In this document: positions 44,726-54,722 of the stretch, one piece after another
Position numbering within the stretch: position 1 is the first letter of the stretch
How the letters are laid out: the number at the start of each line of letters is the position of its first letter
From: Bdellovibrionia bacterium
Lineage (GTDB): Bacteria; Bdellovibrionota; Bdellovibrionia; Bdellovibrionales; JAGQZY01
Direction of reading: 5' to 3'
DNA length: 64,000 bases
Assembly: GCA_030427805.1 (NCBI GenBank)
Contig: JAUICP010000005.1
Location: 186,001 to 250,000, forward strand
Notes under the pieces: generated by a model
What the model saw: only the letters and a program-made list of their open reading frames with translations
Told to the model about the DNA's origin: nothing
Databases searched by the model: none
Position numbers and translations under genes: made by a program

Positions 44726-45247
44726 AAAAAGTCCTCGATTATGTTTTAAAAATTTGCTGGGGCTAGGCCCTGTTTTAGAGTCAGAAAATCTGCCATACCT
44801 TCCATATATCCAATGAAGGGTTAAGGCTAGGTAATTTCAATTTCGCGAAAAATCAGAGGCCTAAAAATAGAGGTTATTAAAAGACCAATTGGTTCCGATG
44901 ACTAGGAGAGTGCTTTGAGTGGGTTGTCTAGCCCTTAAGCATCTCGGATTTGAAATTGCCTAAGCCTTGATATTCGCTCGCCTGATAGCTGCTCCAGATG
45001 GCCCTGTGAACCAATCTCTCGAAAAAATCAATTCAATCGTAAAATAGCCTAGTAATTACATTAATATAGCAGTCTCACTTATAACTATAAGTGAGATACG
45101 CGGTGCATTTGAGGTGCTGAACGGGGAGCTTTGCCTTAAAAAGATAAAAATCTCTCGTAATTTCAATAACTTAAACCGCGAGCAGCCGATCACCTAGACC
45201 TATATATTGTGAAATACAACTAGTTATATTTTATTTTGCCATAGTAA
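44726..45247. other. 522-base non-coding gap upstream of the membrane-anchored regulator
   Basis: No credible gene found in any frame. Besides the two elements listed separately (a palindrome at 45073 and direct repeats at 45207/45251), I see no further structure. Confidence 0.6.
45073..45096. promoter_or_regulatory. operator-like palindrome
   Basis: TCTCACTTATA and TATAAGTGAGA are perfect inverted 11-base arms around a 2-base centre. The symmetry and length fit a protein-binding operator. Confidence 0.6.
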
Positions 45248-45263
45248 ATGTTGCGAAATACAA
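45207..45263 (+). promoter_or_regulatory. direct repeats TTG(T/C)GAAATACAA around the regulator start
   Basis: 13-base repeats at 45207-45219 and 45251-45263, 44 bases apart. The first overlaps a possible -35 (TTGTGA, with TTTATT at 45230), the second covers the first codons of the regulator gene. A pair placed like this suggests autoregulation. Confidence 0.5.
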
Positions 45264-45982
45264 TACAAATTATGGAGCCTACAAATACAGATAAATACAC
45301 CGAAGATTCACGCCAGGTATTTAAAGATCGTTCAAAGAGCCCTTTAAGACTCAAATATGAGGCAGAAGTTCAGGTCATTAAGAATAAGCTCGGAGATCTT
45401 GAAGAAATCCGGCAGAAATTGGGCTTATCCCAACGAAAAATTTGCCAACTTTTAATGGTTGATCCATCGGCTTGGACCCGGTGGACAAAAAACCATGCAG
45501 AAGCCCCTCCCCATATTTATCGATCACTCCAGTGGTATATGGCACTCAATGAAAAGTACCCCGATCTGAATAAGGCCTATTGGTTGCAGTCTGTGGCCCG
45601 GGTTCATAGCTCTGAAAGTCCCACCCATAGCTGGAATATCGAAAAGCATCTTTTGAAAAAGCAAGTCATCGAAGAGCTCGAAAAACACTACGAATTTACG
45701 CCAAAAAACCAAGAAAATAGTGGCTCTTTTGATGAAGTTACTACTGATCAGCAAGAATTGAAAAAACCGCGGGAAACTTTTGCGGTAAAAATTCAAGATA
45801 AAGAATTTATCTCTTTAGAGGCCGATGAAACTCATCTCGAAACCGAGTCGGTCGATCCCGAACACGAAGAAATTAAAAACCGATTCCGAAAACTTTTTGA
45901 CCAGGATTTTATCTCCGGCGCCGTTTTTGTGGGATTTATCTTACTTTCGCTATTCATTCTTCTTTATCGCCATATTTTCTAA
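45248..45982 (+). CDS. HTH DNA-binding protein with C-terminal membrane anchor
   Basis: 244 residues from ATG 45248 (ATG 45272 also in frame; neither has a ribosome site). Helix-turn-helix at about residues 51-80 (L-E-E-I-R-Q-K-L-G-L-S-Q-R-K-I-C-Q-L-L-M), XRE-like. A charged acidic middle (about 150-220) ends in one C-terminal membrane helix (about 222-240: G-A-V-F-V-G-F-I-L-L-S-L-F-I-L-L). This is a cytoplasmic regulator tethered to the inner membrane, as with RodZ or ToxR-type proteins, though the order matches neither. Possible target: its own gene and the lipoprotein gene downstream. Confidence 0.72.
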   Translation: MLRNTIQIMEPTNTDKYTEDSRQVFKDRSKSPLRLKYEAEVQVIKNKLGDLEEIRQKLGLSQRKICQLLMVDPSAWTRWTKNHAEAPPHIYRSLQWYMALNEKYPDLNKAYWLQSVARVHSSESPTHSWNIEKHLLKKQVIEELEKHYEFTPKNQENSGSFDEVTTDQQELKKPRETFAVKIQDKEFISLEADETHLETESVDPEHEEIKNRFRKLFDQDFISGAVFVGFILLSLFILLYRHIF

Positions 45983-46137
45983 GTGATTCGTTCTGAATCA
46001 CCCTTTTAAACGGCATTTGTTAAGTTCTCTTATGAAAGGTCTAGTCTTTTGAGATGAGCGTATAACTATGGGACCTCATATTGAGAAGCTCTCTAAAAAG
46101 CCGAAAATAAAGAGAGAATCCGAAAAAGGTTGGACGT

Positions 46138-49100
46138 ATGAGCTCATTAATATTCGATCGATTAAGATTGGCTTTATTTATTTCTTTGGCCCTTGTCATG
46201 ACGGCCTGTAGTCAATCAAAGCAGTCTGAGACTTCAAGTATCTCTTTTAAACTTCCTAAGAAGATTAGTTATTCTGGGCAAGCGATTCAAGAAAAGTCCG
46301 GTGATGTCTCTTCGCAATCTTTGGTGGCTGGTTATGAAATTCAAAGAGTTATTTTCAATATTCGCGGTCCTGGCATTAAAAACGGCATTTTAAATCGTTG
46401 TTGGGATGATGAGGGATCAGATTGCTTGCGCCTTCCTTCGGATGACATTTACCGCATCAGAGAGCTTGGCACGAACAACGATGGTCACTTAGTGCAAATT
46501 CTCGTAGCCGCTGGAAAATCTGAGACCGTAGACCCTACTACGGGTGTTGCCGTTCAAGTACCTGGTCCCGATATGATTATTTATTATGGCGATAACACCG
46601 GTCGTTTGACGAAACTCAGTGGTGGTGACATTCCGGTTCGTATTAATGTATCTCCGACTTCAGTTTCCCAAGGGGAAGCTTTGATCAAAGGCCGTTATCT
46701 CGATGCTTCTGGAACTGGTCCCACGGGAATACTCGACATGATGTACAACCCCGGAAATGGCAAGCCTCTGATGCGAATTGCCGAGTCGGCGATATTTGCA
46801 GGGTGGTTCAATGTCTTTTCACTTTACGATCAATCTTTCACCTATCAGCTCAGAAGAACTGGCGACATTTTAATCGACGGCATTCAGATGGCTCCATCCA
46901 TAAACCCTCTTGTCATCGCCGATCCCCAACAGCGACTCCTTCTTGAAATACCACAACACTATGACAGGTACACAGATGATCAAGGAAACCCAGTTGCAGA
47001 AGTAGAATCACCGGAGAGACTAATCATGGGTTTCTTTGGGCCGGGTAGCAGTTCGACGTCTTTATACGCGTGCGCCGAAGACAATGGAGATTCAGCGCCA
47101 GGACCCATGAATGATTTTTATCAAGCCGCAACGGGCGCTGCCGTTTTACAGTGGGATTTAACTCAAGCTCCATCAAGTACTCGAGTTGGACGACCTAAGG
47201 GTGGCGTTTTAACGTCGAGCTACGCCAGTCAGTGTGACCCGGCACGGACTATCGCAGGCGGTGTCTCTGCACTTTTTAATGAGTTTCTTTTTCTGAGTAA
47301 AAACATGGTCGAAGACGATCTTCATATGGCTGGTGGATTTTATGGCCCTCTAGGGGTGTTTCCTGTCGGTGCGGACATGGAGTTTTTAGATATTGGCGAT
47401 TCCGGAAATGCCGCAGGCGACTTAAAAATTCAGTGGAGTTATTTGCCGGGAGTTTTTGGACAAAGTGATAGTATCGATGGATTTGAATTTTTCTATCGAA
47501 CCGTCACTGCCGCCGATGAAGAATTTATCAAAGATCACTTTAGGGGCGGTCCAGAAGGCCCTCCTTGCGGGAAGCGAGCTCGAGATATCGGAATGGGCTC
47601 TGTCGGACGCACCAGCGGGCAAAGCCAAACGGATATCATTTTTTCAGGAATCCACCACCAGAATCGCGACTTTGTAATGACCATGTGTCCCTATCGAATT
47701 TCACAAGACGGAAAGACACAGTATTTTTCTGGTGGAGCCATTCCAATTACTCCAGATGAAGGCAATCAAGGTTGTGAGACCTGTGACCAACATGAATTAA
47801 AATTAGCTCTAGGAAGACAGGGTGATAGTAACCCTCGTTTTGAGTGGAGTACGATTCTCGATAAGGAAATGTATTTTCCCAAGTCTGTAATGACCGACTC
47901 ATTTGTTCAGACTAGCTGGATGATTTACCCTGTTGTTGGGCGAGTAGGGGATTTTTGGTCCGATGGAATTTCAGCATCTGATATTGATGAAGTCGCCTAT
48001 GCCGTTAATGGGTCTACCGCCTATACATCAATTCCTGTTGGGAACTTAAATACGAGTGAAATGATTCACGGTAAGTCTGTTCTAGGGATATCGGGCGGAG
48101 CGATTTATAACGATATGGGAGCGGCGGCTTTTACAACGGTGACGGAAGTTCAGATTCGATTTAAGGTTAAACCAAATATCGTTAGTCAATACAACTTAGT
48201 TAGCGATACCTTTACTTCGCCGAAAATTGGACTCAACGCTGTTTGTACCCCAGGTTCTAATAGTTGGGCCATGCAAGTCACAAATCTTGATAACACAAAC
48301 CAGTTCCCGAATGGCATTGAAGACACTGCGGGGGTCAGTGATCAAGAGGTGAATTTACGCATGGAATTCACAGAAACATCTTGTATTGCGCAAACGATTG
48401 ATATTCCAGTGCGGGGGATCTACGTACAAGGACCACCTTGTGTTAGCGGTGAAGACTTTGTAGCAAATCCTGAAGCCACACGGGCTTTTGACTTTCATTT
48501 TTCTTCATTAGATCGTTCTGGTAGAGATTGTAACTTGAGCTCTCCCGGTCACAATTTTGTTTTTGAATCGATATGGACCTATTCAGGAAGTTTTATTCCT
48601 GTGAGCCAAACCTATTCAGGCCTTGCCGGAAGTATTCTTCACTCGACCAACCAGCACACTGTTGCACCATTTTTGACGACCGCTGGAGCCACCTCTCAGG
48701 GCTATTTCTCAGTCCTCCTCGAAGCGGCTCACCTGGGTAATGGGGTCAACGTCAATATTGCTGGTTTTCCGGTGAACTCCGATTTTAGACCCTTAGGCAG
48801 TGCCACTACAAATGGTGGTGGAGAACCGGTTTGGGCCGAAAAAGATGCGACTCAATTTGATTCTTCAATCAGTAGTTTTAATGGAAGTGATGTATTTTCT
48901 GCAGCATCGACAGACCCAGGTGATAATGTCGGTGCTCAGTTTTATACTCTCAAGAAAGATGGCGGTGCCGTTAATGAATTTAAATGGGCCATGCGCGCTA
49001 AAGATCTCGACCAAAAGTTTTTTAGAATGTCTGAAAACTTCTCAGAAGGCGGTTCTCCGCTCATACTAGGAATAGAAGAGTCTACACCCACACGATTGAG

Positions 49101-50304
49101 AATTTGGCATTGGCCACAGGCATTTAATGAATACGGAAACTACGAAAATAGAGACTTGGTCAATTTAACAAGCGGATATGGCTCTGGCTTTGTGGCCTAT
49201 TCGAGTGCTGCCGATGTTAAAGAAACAGCCTATATTGCGACCTATCGACCGAATAACTCTAACGGGCGCGAGCATTTTGTATTGAGTATTGGTCACCGGC
49301 TTCTCTTTGGTGCCTTTGCCAATGACGGCTCTGTAAAGTACTCCTCTCCTGTGGCGGTCACCCATTCCGTAGACTCCTTTGGAATGAGAATTCGAGGTAT
49401 GGAGTACGTTGACGATGGTGGCAGTAAATACCTTGTTTTCTTCGCCCATTCATCGACGCAAAATGATGGTCGAATTTTTAAAATCACGCAAGCGAACATG
49501 CCTTACCTGAACCAATCCGATGTTTGGCAAAATGTACCCGGGGGACTCAATGAAGGCGCAGCTTTTAGCGGAGACTATACCTCTGGAGCCGCGAATTCCT
49601 TTAATGACTCCGGCATTATTGGCTTAAGATCGTGCCCCCAAGGTCAAAACGGGGGAGGCAAGCTCGCACTTATTGGGCTTCATGGGACTGGTACGAATGT
49701 CATGCTGGTAAAGACCCTTGATAATGCGGCAGCTCCTCAAGACAACTTTTTGTCAGCTGCAAGTCAGTGGGATTCAGACTTTAATGATGCCTCTTGCTTT
49801 ATTGCCAACAAGGGTGGAGACCAAGGGCTGATGGTCATTCCGTTTTCTAATAGCGTTGCTATATCAAATTATGCACCGAGCTTGATGCTTCATGTTTGGG
49901 ATATAACAAATGGCTTTTGTACTGGAGCCACTAATGGTGGTGCACACTTGTTTCAAGCTTTTCCCTATAATGGAGACTTCTTTTCGGGAGCGGTTTTCTC
50001 TGATTCACTGACAAGCCCGGGCTCTGTACGTCTTATCCACGGGGGATCGGGAACTGGATCAACTGAAATTGAAGAAATACAAATAGCGAGCTGTGACGAT
50101 CCTTTAGGTACTCCTTCATTGAGTTGGTCGGGCTTTAACAACATCGCTGAACTTCCGGTGGGAACGAGTAGCTCAGACACGATAGTCGGTATGTTTTATT
50201 CACGCCACGAACACGGCTTACCGAGTGGGCCGGGACAGCGCTTGTTTATCATGGGACAGAAGAGCCAAATATACCAAACCAACGCCATGGAATCCGCCCC
50301 TTAG
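46138..50304 (+). CDS. giant lipoprotein, 1388 aa (copy 1)
   Basis: Signal peptide with lipobox M-T-A-C (Cys24), then an extended linker and a long strand-rich protein without an obvious catalytic motif. Conserved blocks shared with the next gene run along the whole length: I-I-Y-Y-G-D, G-P-T-G-x-L-D, M-R-I-x-E-x-x-I-F-x-G-W-F, S-P-E-R-x2-x-G-x-F-G-P-G-S, V-G-R-P-x-G-G, F-L-P/Y-L-P-G-V-F, L-L-E-A-A-H-L-G, F-F-R, E-G-G-S-P-L, W-H-W, and the end I-M-G-x-x-S-Q-I-Y-Q-T-N. Many aspartate and asparagine pairs suggest Ca2+-binding beta folds. Probably anchored on the outer membrane. No family recognised. Confidence 0.85.
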   Translation: MSSLIFDRLRLALFISLALVMTACSQSKQSETSSISFKLPKKISYSGQAIQEKSGDVSSQSLVAGYEIQRVIFNIRGPGIKNGILNRCWDDEGSDCLRLPSDDIYRIRELGTNNDGHLVQILVAAGKSETVDPTTGVAVQVPGPDMIIYYGDNTGRLTKLSGGDIPVRINVSPTSVSQGEALIKGRYLDASGTGPTGILDMMYNPGNGKPLMRIAESAIFAGWFNVFSLYDQSFTYQLRRTGDILIDGIQMAPSINPLVIADPQQRLLLEIPQHYDRYTDDQGNPVAEVESPERLIMGFFGPGSSSTSLYACAEDNGDSAPGPMNDFYQAATGAAVLQWDLTQAPSSTRVGRPKGGVLTSSYASQCDPARTIAGGVSALFNEFLFLSKNMVEDDLHMAGGFYGPLGVFPVGADMEFLDIGDSGNAAGDLKIQWSYLPGVFGQSDSIDGFEFFYRTVTAADEEFIKDHFRGGPEGPPCGKRARDIGMGSVGRTSGQSQTDIIFSGIHHQNRDFVMTMCPYRISQDGKTQYFSGGAIPITPDEGNQGCETCDQHELKLALGRQGDSNPRFEWSTILDKEMYFPKSVMTDSFVQTSWMIYPVVGRVGDFWSDGISASDIDEVAYAVNGSTAYTSIPVGNLNTSEMIHGKSVLGISGGAIYNDMGAAAFTTVTEVQIRFKVKPNIVSQYNLVSDTFTSPKIGLNAVCTPGSNSWAMQVTNLDNTNQFPNGIEDTAGVSDQEVNLRMEFTETSCIAQTIDIPVRGIYVQGPPCVSGEDFVANPEATRAFDFHFSSLDRSGRDCNLSSPGHNFVFESIWTYSGSFIPVSQTYSGLAGSILHSTNQHTVAPFLTTAGATSQGYFSVLLEAAHLGNGVNVNIAGFPVNSDFRPLGSATTNGGGEPVWAEKDATQFDSSISSFNGSDVFSAASTDPGDNVGAQFYTLKKDGGAVNEFKWAMRAKDLDQKFFRMSENFSEGGSPLILGIEESTPTRLRIWHWPQAFNEYGNYENRDLVNLTSGYGSGFVAYSSAADVKETAYIATYRPNNSNGREHFVLSIGHRLLFGAFANDGSVKYSSPVAVTHSVDSFGMRIRGMEYVDDGGSKYLVFFAHSSTQNDGRIFKITQANMPYLNQSDVWQNVPGGLNEGAAFSGDYTSGAANSFNDSGIIGLRSCPQGQNGGGKLALIGLHGTGTNVMLVKTLDNAAAPQDNFLSAASQWDSDFNDASCFIANKGGDQGLMVIPFSNSVAISNYAPSLMLHVWDITNGFCTGATNGGAHLFQAFPYNGDFFSGAVFSDSLTSPGSVRLIHGGSGTGSTEIEEIQIASCDDPLGTPSLSWSGFNNIAELPVGTSSSDTIVGMFYSRHEHGLPSGPGQRLFIMGQKSQIYQTNAMESAP

Positions 50305-50337
50305 GTAGATGTATTCTTTGGATTAGAATGAGAAATG

Positions 50338-50392
50338 AGGACCATAAACACTTGGGAATTGTTAAGTTCCCTTAGTAATGGTCCTGTTTTTT
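50338..50392 (+). terminator. terminator after giant lipoprotein copy 1
   Basis: AGGACCAT pairs with ATGGTCCT, with an inner GGGAA/TTCCC stem, followed by GTTTTTT. A similar GGGACCA/TGGTCCC hairpin follows copy 2. Confidence 0.75.
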
Positions 50393-50501
50393 GAGCTGAG
50401 CGTATCTGTCTGAGACCCCAACTCCAGATTTCGACCTAAATCCCGAAAAGTATTAAGTAAAAGCATTTTTCTAGGGTCTGTTAAGACAAGGTAGTACGTT
50501 T

Positions 50502-53500
50502 ATGAAAAAGTTTACGCAATACTCGGTGATTGTTTTACTTAGTTTCTTTTTTGTTTCTTGTTCTCTTGAAAAACAAAAGACGACATCGACACTCAATATT
50601 TCGCTTCCTTCAAAAGAAAAACTTAAAGCAGCCTACCACCAGTCAAAAGGTGTGAGTGCCCAATCCCAAGAGCCTGCTAACGGATTCGTTGTGAGTCGGG
50701 TGATTCTCAATGTTCGTGGTGAAGGTATAAACGGGATTTTCTCTCGCTGCTGGAGCGTTGACGGAGACCAGGAATGTCATCATTTAGCTGGTAAAGACAG
50801 TCTCTTCGTTCCGGATCTTCCAACGGGGCAGAAGTTAGTTCAGTTGGTAATCATTGCGGACGAAGAGCTTTCAAATGGAGATCGAGGCGATCGCTTTTTA
50901 ATTTACTATGGTGACAAGGATCAAAAATTTGAACCCGGTGTCGTTCGAGCTTTGCTCACTGTTAAGCTTTTTTCAGAAGAGGATGGCCAGGGTGTCGTAA
51001 AGGGTCGATTTTTAGGGACCGGCGGTAAAGGGCCGACTGGAAAACTCGATGCCTATATTGTTCCACCGACAGGTCGACCTGCCATGCGTATTACGGAGAC
51101 AGAGATATTCGACGGATGGTTTACTGCTTTTTCACTTTACGAGAAGAGCTTCCGTTACGTTCACCGCGACAGTGGAACCGTAATCATCGCTGAAAACTCC
51201 CTCGAGCCCGGTGCTACAGATAGTTTTGTTAAAACAGCAACCACTAAAGAGCGTCTTATTGTTCAGATTCCAGAAAGTTGGGATCAAGAACAAGATGATA
51301 ATGGCAATCCGATATACGAAAGAAACTCTCCGGAGCGGGGAGTGCTCGGTTATTTTGGCCCTGGCTCTGCTGGCAAGATGGTTTGTATTATCGATTTTGA
51401 CGAATCGGGCCCTGGGGATTTCAACGATCTTTATGCGGATGACCAAGGGATTTCGAAACTTTATTGGGATCCTACGGATACGGCTCCGAATCCGACAACG
51501 GTCGGGCGCCCTTTTGGTGGCGAGCTGGCCTCTGTCGAAGGTGGCACTATTTGCAATGAAACTAATGTCTTTTCAAATGCGCTCGTCATGCACAAGGATA
51601 TGATCGAACGAGATCTCTACTCGATGGGCTGGTTTTATGGTCCTTTTCGTCCCATCGACCTTGATGTGGGAGATTTTCTCGATGGAACGCCTTCAGTAGA
51701 TGGTACCTCCGTTCAATTGCAATGGAAATTCTTACCAGGTGTATTTGATGGACCGAGTCCGATTCAAGGAATTAAGGCCTATGTCAGAGGCGGAATTACT
51801 GACATGAATCAATTTTCCCAGCAATTCGATGGCGGAGACGGTCTACCTTGCGACCACGATAAAGCTCTGAGCTATGGATTTTATTTAGCGGGACAAACCA
51901 GTGCGGGCCAAGAATCAATGACTATTACGGGGCTTAATATGCAAGCTCCAGACGATACCGCAGTTATGCTTTGTCCATTTCGCGACAATCAAAACTTCGA
52001 CTTTGGATTGTCGAACTTTAGAGGGCCTGGGAATGATAACAACAACAATAATGGTAACCAGGGACCTACTAACAAATTGGTTCTCAGTTTTAATAATGGT
52101 GGTGGAAACGCCCAAGATTATAACTTCGGATTTCTAGATTCTGCCACTTCTGTTAAGCTTGCCAAGGATACTATCACTCATGGTGCCGCTGGTTTTAGTC
52201 AAAGTTGGTATTTGGGATTCGCTTCAAAGAATGAAAACGGCCCCAATTTTGACCTAATTGATCCAGCTGACATTGAAAGTCTCGAGTTTTCAATCGATGG
52301 CGGAGCTTTTTCTAATGTTGATATAACCACAGTTGCTGGAAAGCCTGCTCCCTTTGGAAGTACTGTTGCGGCGATTCGCGGAGATCAAATCGATGTTGAA
52401 GCCGGAACGGCCTTTTCTGGCGATGTTAACGGAGATACGTCTCTGAAAATTCGATTTACTGTCACTCAAGACTATGCAGACAATCACAATATTAGCAATC
52501 GTACTTTCGAAAGTGGTGATCTCGATTTTATCGGTCGTACCACATGTGATATTTCTGGGGGACAAAACCTTCAATTGGTGAACGAGGCTACCTCAGGGGT
52601 CGACTTTACTTCGATTTTAAATGCTGGTGAATCACAATTAAGTGACAATACCTACACTCAAGCCCTTTACTGGAGTCCGGCAGGGTGCCAAACAAATAAA
52701 GTCATTGCGCCCATTAAATCCGCTAATCATTCGGGGCAGATTTGCTTCGATTCCTATCGCGATTACAAGCCAGTAGATTCTGGTCTTGGGGTTATATTAG
52801 ATTGGCGAGATCCCTACGGAAGAGATTGTGACCTTAACGGTGATTCTATTACTTTCGATTCTATTTATTTTAACGGAGCCTCAGTCAGTGATACCTATAA
52901 CTTTTTCTCCGGAGATGTGCTTTTCCACTCACAAGCAGTGCATCAGTTTGCTCCATACCTTTCTGACGACATAGGCGCCGCTGGAGATAAGTCAGTCCTT
53001 CTTGAAGCGGCCCACCTTGGGCCAGGAGTGACAGTGGCTTGGCGAACTCATATGGTTAACACCGATTACAAAATGATCGATAGTACAAATGATGTTTCTA
53101 ACGACAAGTGGAATGCTCCCGCAGATATGTGGAATAGCGCAACAGCCGATCAAGACCTCGGTGGACTTTTTAATAAAACGACTGTCGCGCCGAGCTCTGA
53201 TACTGGCGCGAAGCTTCACACGGTCAGAGACGCTGGCGACGTCCATTCCGATTTTGAATTTCGGGTACAAGTCAAAGACATCGATCAAGTCTTTTTCCGC
53301 TCTTCATCGAAGTTTTTTGAAGGTGGGTCACCATTATTTATCGGGTACAGTGCGACGAATCCAAACGAGGCACGACTCTGGCACTGGGGAGATGCACTTG
53401 TTCAATATGGCTCCTATGAAGGTGAGAGTTTAAGTAACCTTACTCCGACGGCCAGCTTTATCGATTTGGGTAACAATGCTCTCTTAAGAGAATCAGTCCA

Positions 53501-54572
53501 TGTGGAGTCCTTTAGACCATACAATGGTGATGACAACGATACCATTGTTCTCGCAGCCGGTGACCGAATTATGTTTGGTATGCGCGATGATAATAGTGGT
53601 GGCTTCACTTGGTCCAATCAAATTCTTTTTGAACATTCAGATACAACAACACTGATTATTATGGGACTTCACGTTTTATATAATGGGTCTCAACCTGACC
53701 TTTATATTCTAGCAAGAAAGCAAGATAACTCGGGAATGTTCCTCTACAAATTTACGGGACCGGCACTTCCTTACTTCGACGGTTCGAGTTGGACTAATTA
53801 TCCGGGAGCTGGAAGTCCCATTGATGAAACAGCTTTTGGTGCCACCTATGGAACCATTGGCGGAAATGTAATTGGTTCTGGTGCGTTTAGTTCCCCTGGA
53901 GAAATTTATGGCTTTAAAAAGTGTGGTGGCGGTGATATCGCGGTAGTCGCCGGTAAAGACAATGATGGCGGAGGTAGTAATTTCCTCAACATTTGGTCCA
54001 TAGGACCAGCTGGGGATAATACCCGTGTCGGTGGCGCTAACTCCTACGATCCGAACCACAATAGTTTTGCCTGTTATTCGAATTTTCTCGCAGGAGAAAT
54101 GATCCTTCTGACCTTCGTGCAAGGTGCGGCCACCGGGGCTAATACTCCTAAAATTAATATTTGGAACGACTCAGGTAGCCCTACTCCTTGTGGTTCAAAC
54201 GGAAACGGGGGGCACGTGATGCAGCCGTGGGGTGGTCTACTCGGAAGTTCCGATGTCGGAGGTGGAGTATTCATTCGCAGAGATAAAACCAATACCAATG
54301 CTTGGGATATAATTACCGTTGCCGGTGGCCCTTCAAAAAGTTTGATCCTGAATAAACCGATTGCTACGTGCGGAACGAACCCTTCAGGGCCTGCCGCCAT
54401 TGAACACGGGAATTTACCAGCGACTCTTAGCGCGAACACCATTTTTGGTTTGAGCGCGGTCGACACTCACCATCACGGAAACGAGCTCTACACAAAAGAT
54501 GGACAGAGAGTCTTTATCATGGGTGAAAATTCGCAAATTTACCAAACGAATTTTCAATTCCCAGCTCCATAG
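50502..54572 (+). CDS. giant lipoprotein, 1356 aa (copy 2)
   Basis: Signal peptide with lipobox F-V-S-C (Cys20). Paralogous to the gene at 46138 over its whole length (same conserved blocks in the same order). It differs in a poly-Asn linker (D-N-N-N-N-N-G-N-Q) near residue 510, where copy 1 has E-G-N-Q-G-C-E-T-C. The C-terminus I-M-G-E-N-S-Q-I-Y-Q-T-N matches copy 1, so the C-terminal domain is the best conserved. No family recognised. Own start region with a 197-base spacer after copy 1, so it may be expressed on its own. Confidence 0.85.
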   Translation: MKKFTQYSVIVLLSFFFVSCSLEKQKTTSTLNISLPSKEKLKAAYHQSKGVSAQSQEPANGFVVSRVILNVRGEGINGIFSRCWSVDGDQECHHLAGKDSLFVPDLPTGQKLVQLVIIADEELSNGDRGDRFLIYYGDKDQKFEPGVVRALLTVKLFSEEDGQGVVKGRFLGTGGKGPTGKLDAYIVPPTGRPAMRITETEIFDGWFTAFSLYEKSFRYVHRDSGTVIIAENSLEPGATDSFVKTATTKERLIVQIPESWDQEQDDNGNPIYERNSPERGVLGYFGPGSAGKMVCIIDFDESGPGDFNDLYADDQGISKLYWDPTDTAPNPTTVGRPFGGELASVEGGTICNETNVFSNALVMHKDMIERDLYSMGWFYGPFRPIDLDVGDFLDGTPSVDGTSVQLQWKFLPGVFDGPSPIQGIKAYVRGGITDMNQFSQQFDGGDGLPCDHDKALSYGFYLAGQTSAGQESMTITGLNMQAPDDTAVMLCPFRDNQNFDFGLSNFRGPGNDNNNNNGNQGPTNKLVLSFNNGGGNAQDYNFGFLDSATSVKLAKDTITHGAAGFSQSWYLGFASKNENGPNFDLIDPADIESLEFSIDGGAFSNVDITTVAGKPAPFGSTVAAIRGDQIDVEAGTAFSGDVNGDTSLKIRFTVTQDYADNHNISNRTFESGDLDFIGRTTCDISGGQNLQLVNEATSGVDFTSILNAGESQLSDNTYTQALYWSPAGCQTNKVIAPIKSANHSGQICFDSYRDYKPVDSGLGVILDWRDPYGRDCDLNGDSITFDSIYFNGASVSDTYNFFSGDVLFHSQAVHQFAPYLSDDIGAAGDKSVLLEAAHLGPGVTVAWRTHMVNTDYKMIDSTNDVSNDKWNAPADMWNSATADQDLGGLFNKTTVAPSSDTGAKLHTVRDAGDVHSDFEFRVQVKDIDQVFFRSSSKFFEGGSPLFIGYSATNPNEARLWHWGDALVQYGSYEGESLSNLTPTASFIDLGNNALLRESVHVESFRPYNGDDNDTIVLAAGDRIMFGMRDDNSGGFTWSNQILFEHSDTTTLIIMGLHVLYNGSQPDLYILARKQDNSGMFLYKFTGPALPYFDGSSWTNYPGAGSPIDETAFGATYGTIGGNVIGSGAFSSPGEIYGFKKCGGGDIAVVAGKDNDGGGSNFLNIWSIGPAGDNTRVGGANSYDPNHNSFACYSNFLAGEMILLTFVQGAATGANTPKINIWNDSGSPTPCGSNGNGGHVMQPWGGLLGSSDVGGGVFIRRDKTNTNAWDIITVAGGPSKSLILNKPIATCGTNPSGPAAIEHGNLPATLSANTIFGLSAVDTHHHGNELYTKDGQRVFIMGENSQIYQTNFQFPAP

Positions 54573-54577
54573 GTGGT

Positions 54578-54607
54578 GGGACCAGATGGAGCTTCTACCT
54601 TGGTCCC
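54578..54607 (+). terminator. hairpin after giant lipoprotein copy 2
   Basis: GGGACCA/TGGTCCC stem with a 16-base loop, 6 bases after the stop codon. No T tract, so weaker than the copy 1 terminator. The shared GGACCA/TGGTCC core suggests that the duplication included this end. Confidence 0.5.
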
Positions 54608-54670
54608 AATACTAGGCATTCAACATATTCTGTTTTGTAGAAGGAATGGGCTTTGTTAATATCGTGTGTA

Positions 54671-54722
54671 GGATAATTGCGAAATTATCCCGTCCGGCCC
54701 AGCAGCAATGCTGGGCTTATCC
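54671..54722. ncRNA. possible structured RNA: two perfect hairpins with GNRA loops
   Basis: GGATAATT/AATTATCC closes a GCGA loop (54671-54690), and GCCCAGCA/TGCTGGGC closes a GCAA loop (54697-54716), with six bases between. TTATCC after the second could instead pair with the GGATAA that starts the first, giving an alternative fold. It lies in the 418-base gap before leucine dehydrogenase. Whether it is transcribed is not known. Confidence 0.4.

Noticed and set aside
44285-44749. Plus-strand open frame of 154 codons opposite the TPR gene.
   Set aside because: The minus-strand TPR protein has clear repeats and a ribosome site; the plus frame has neither.
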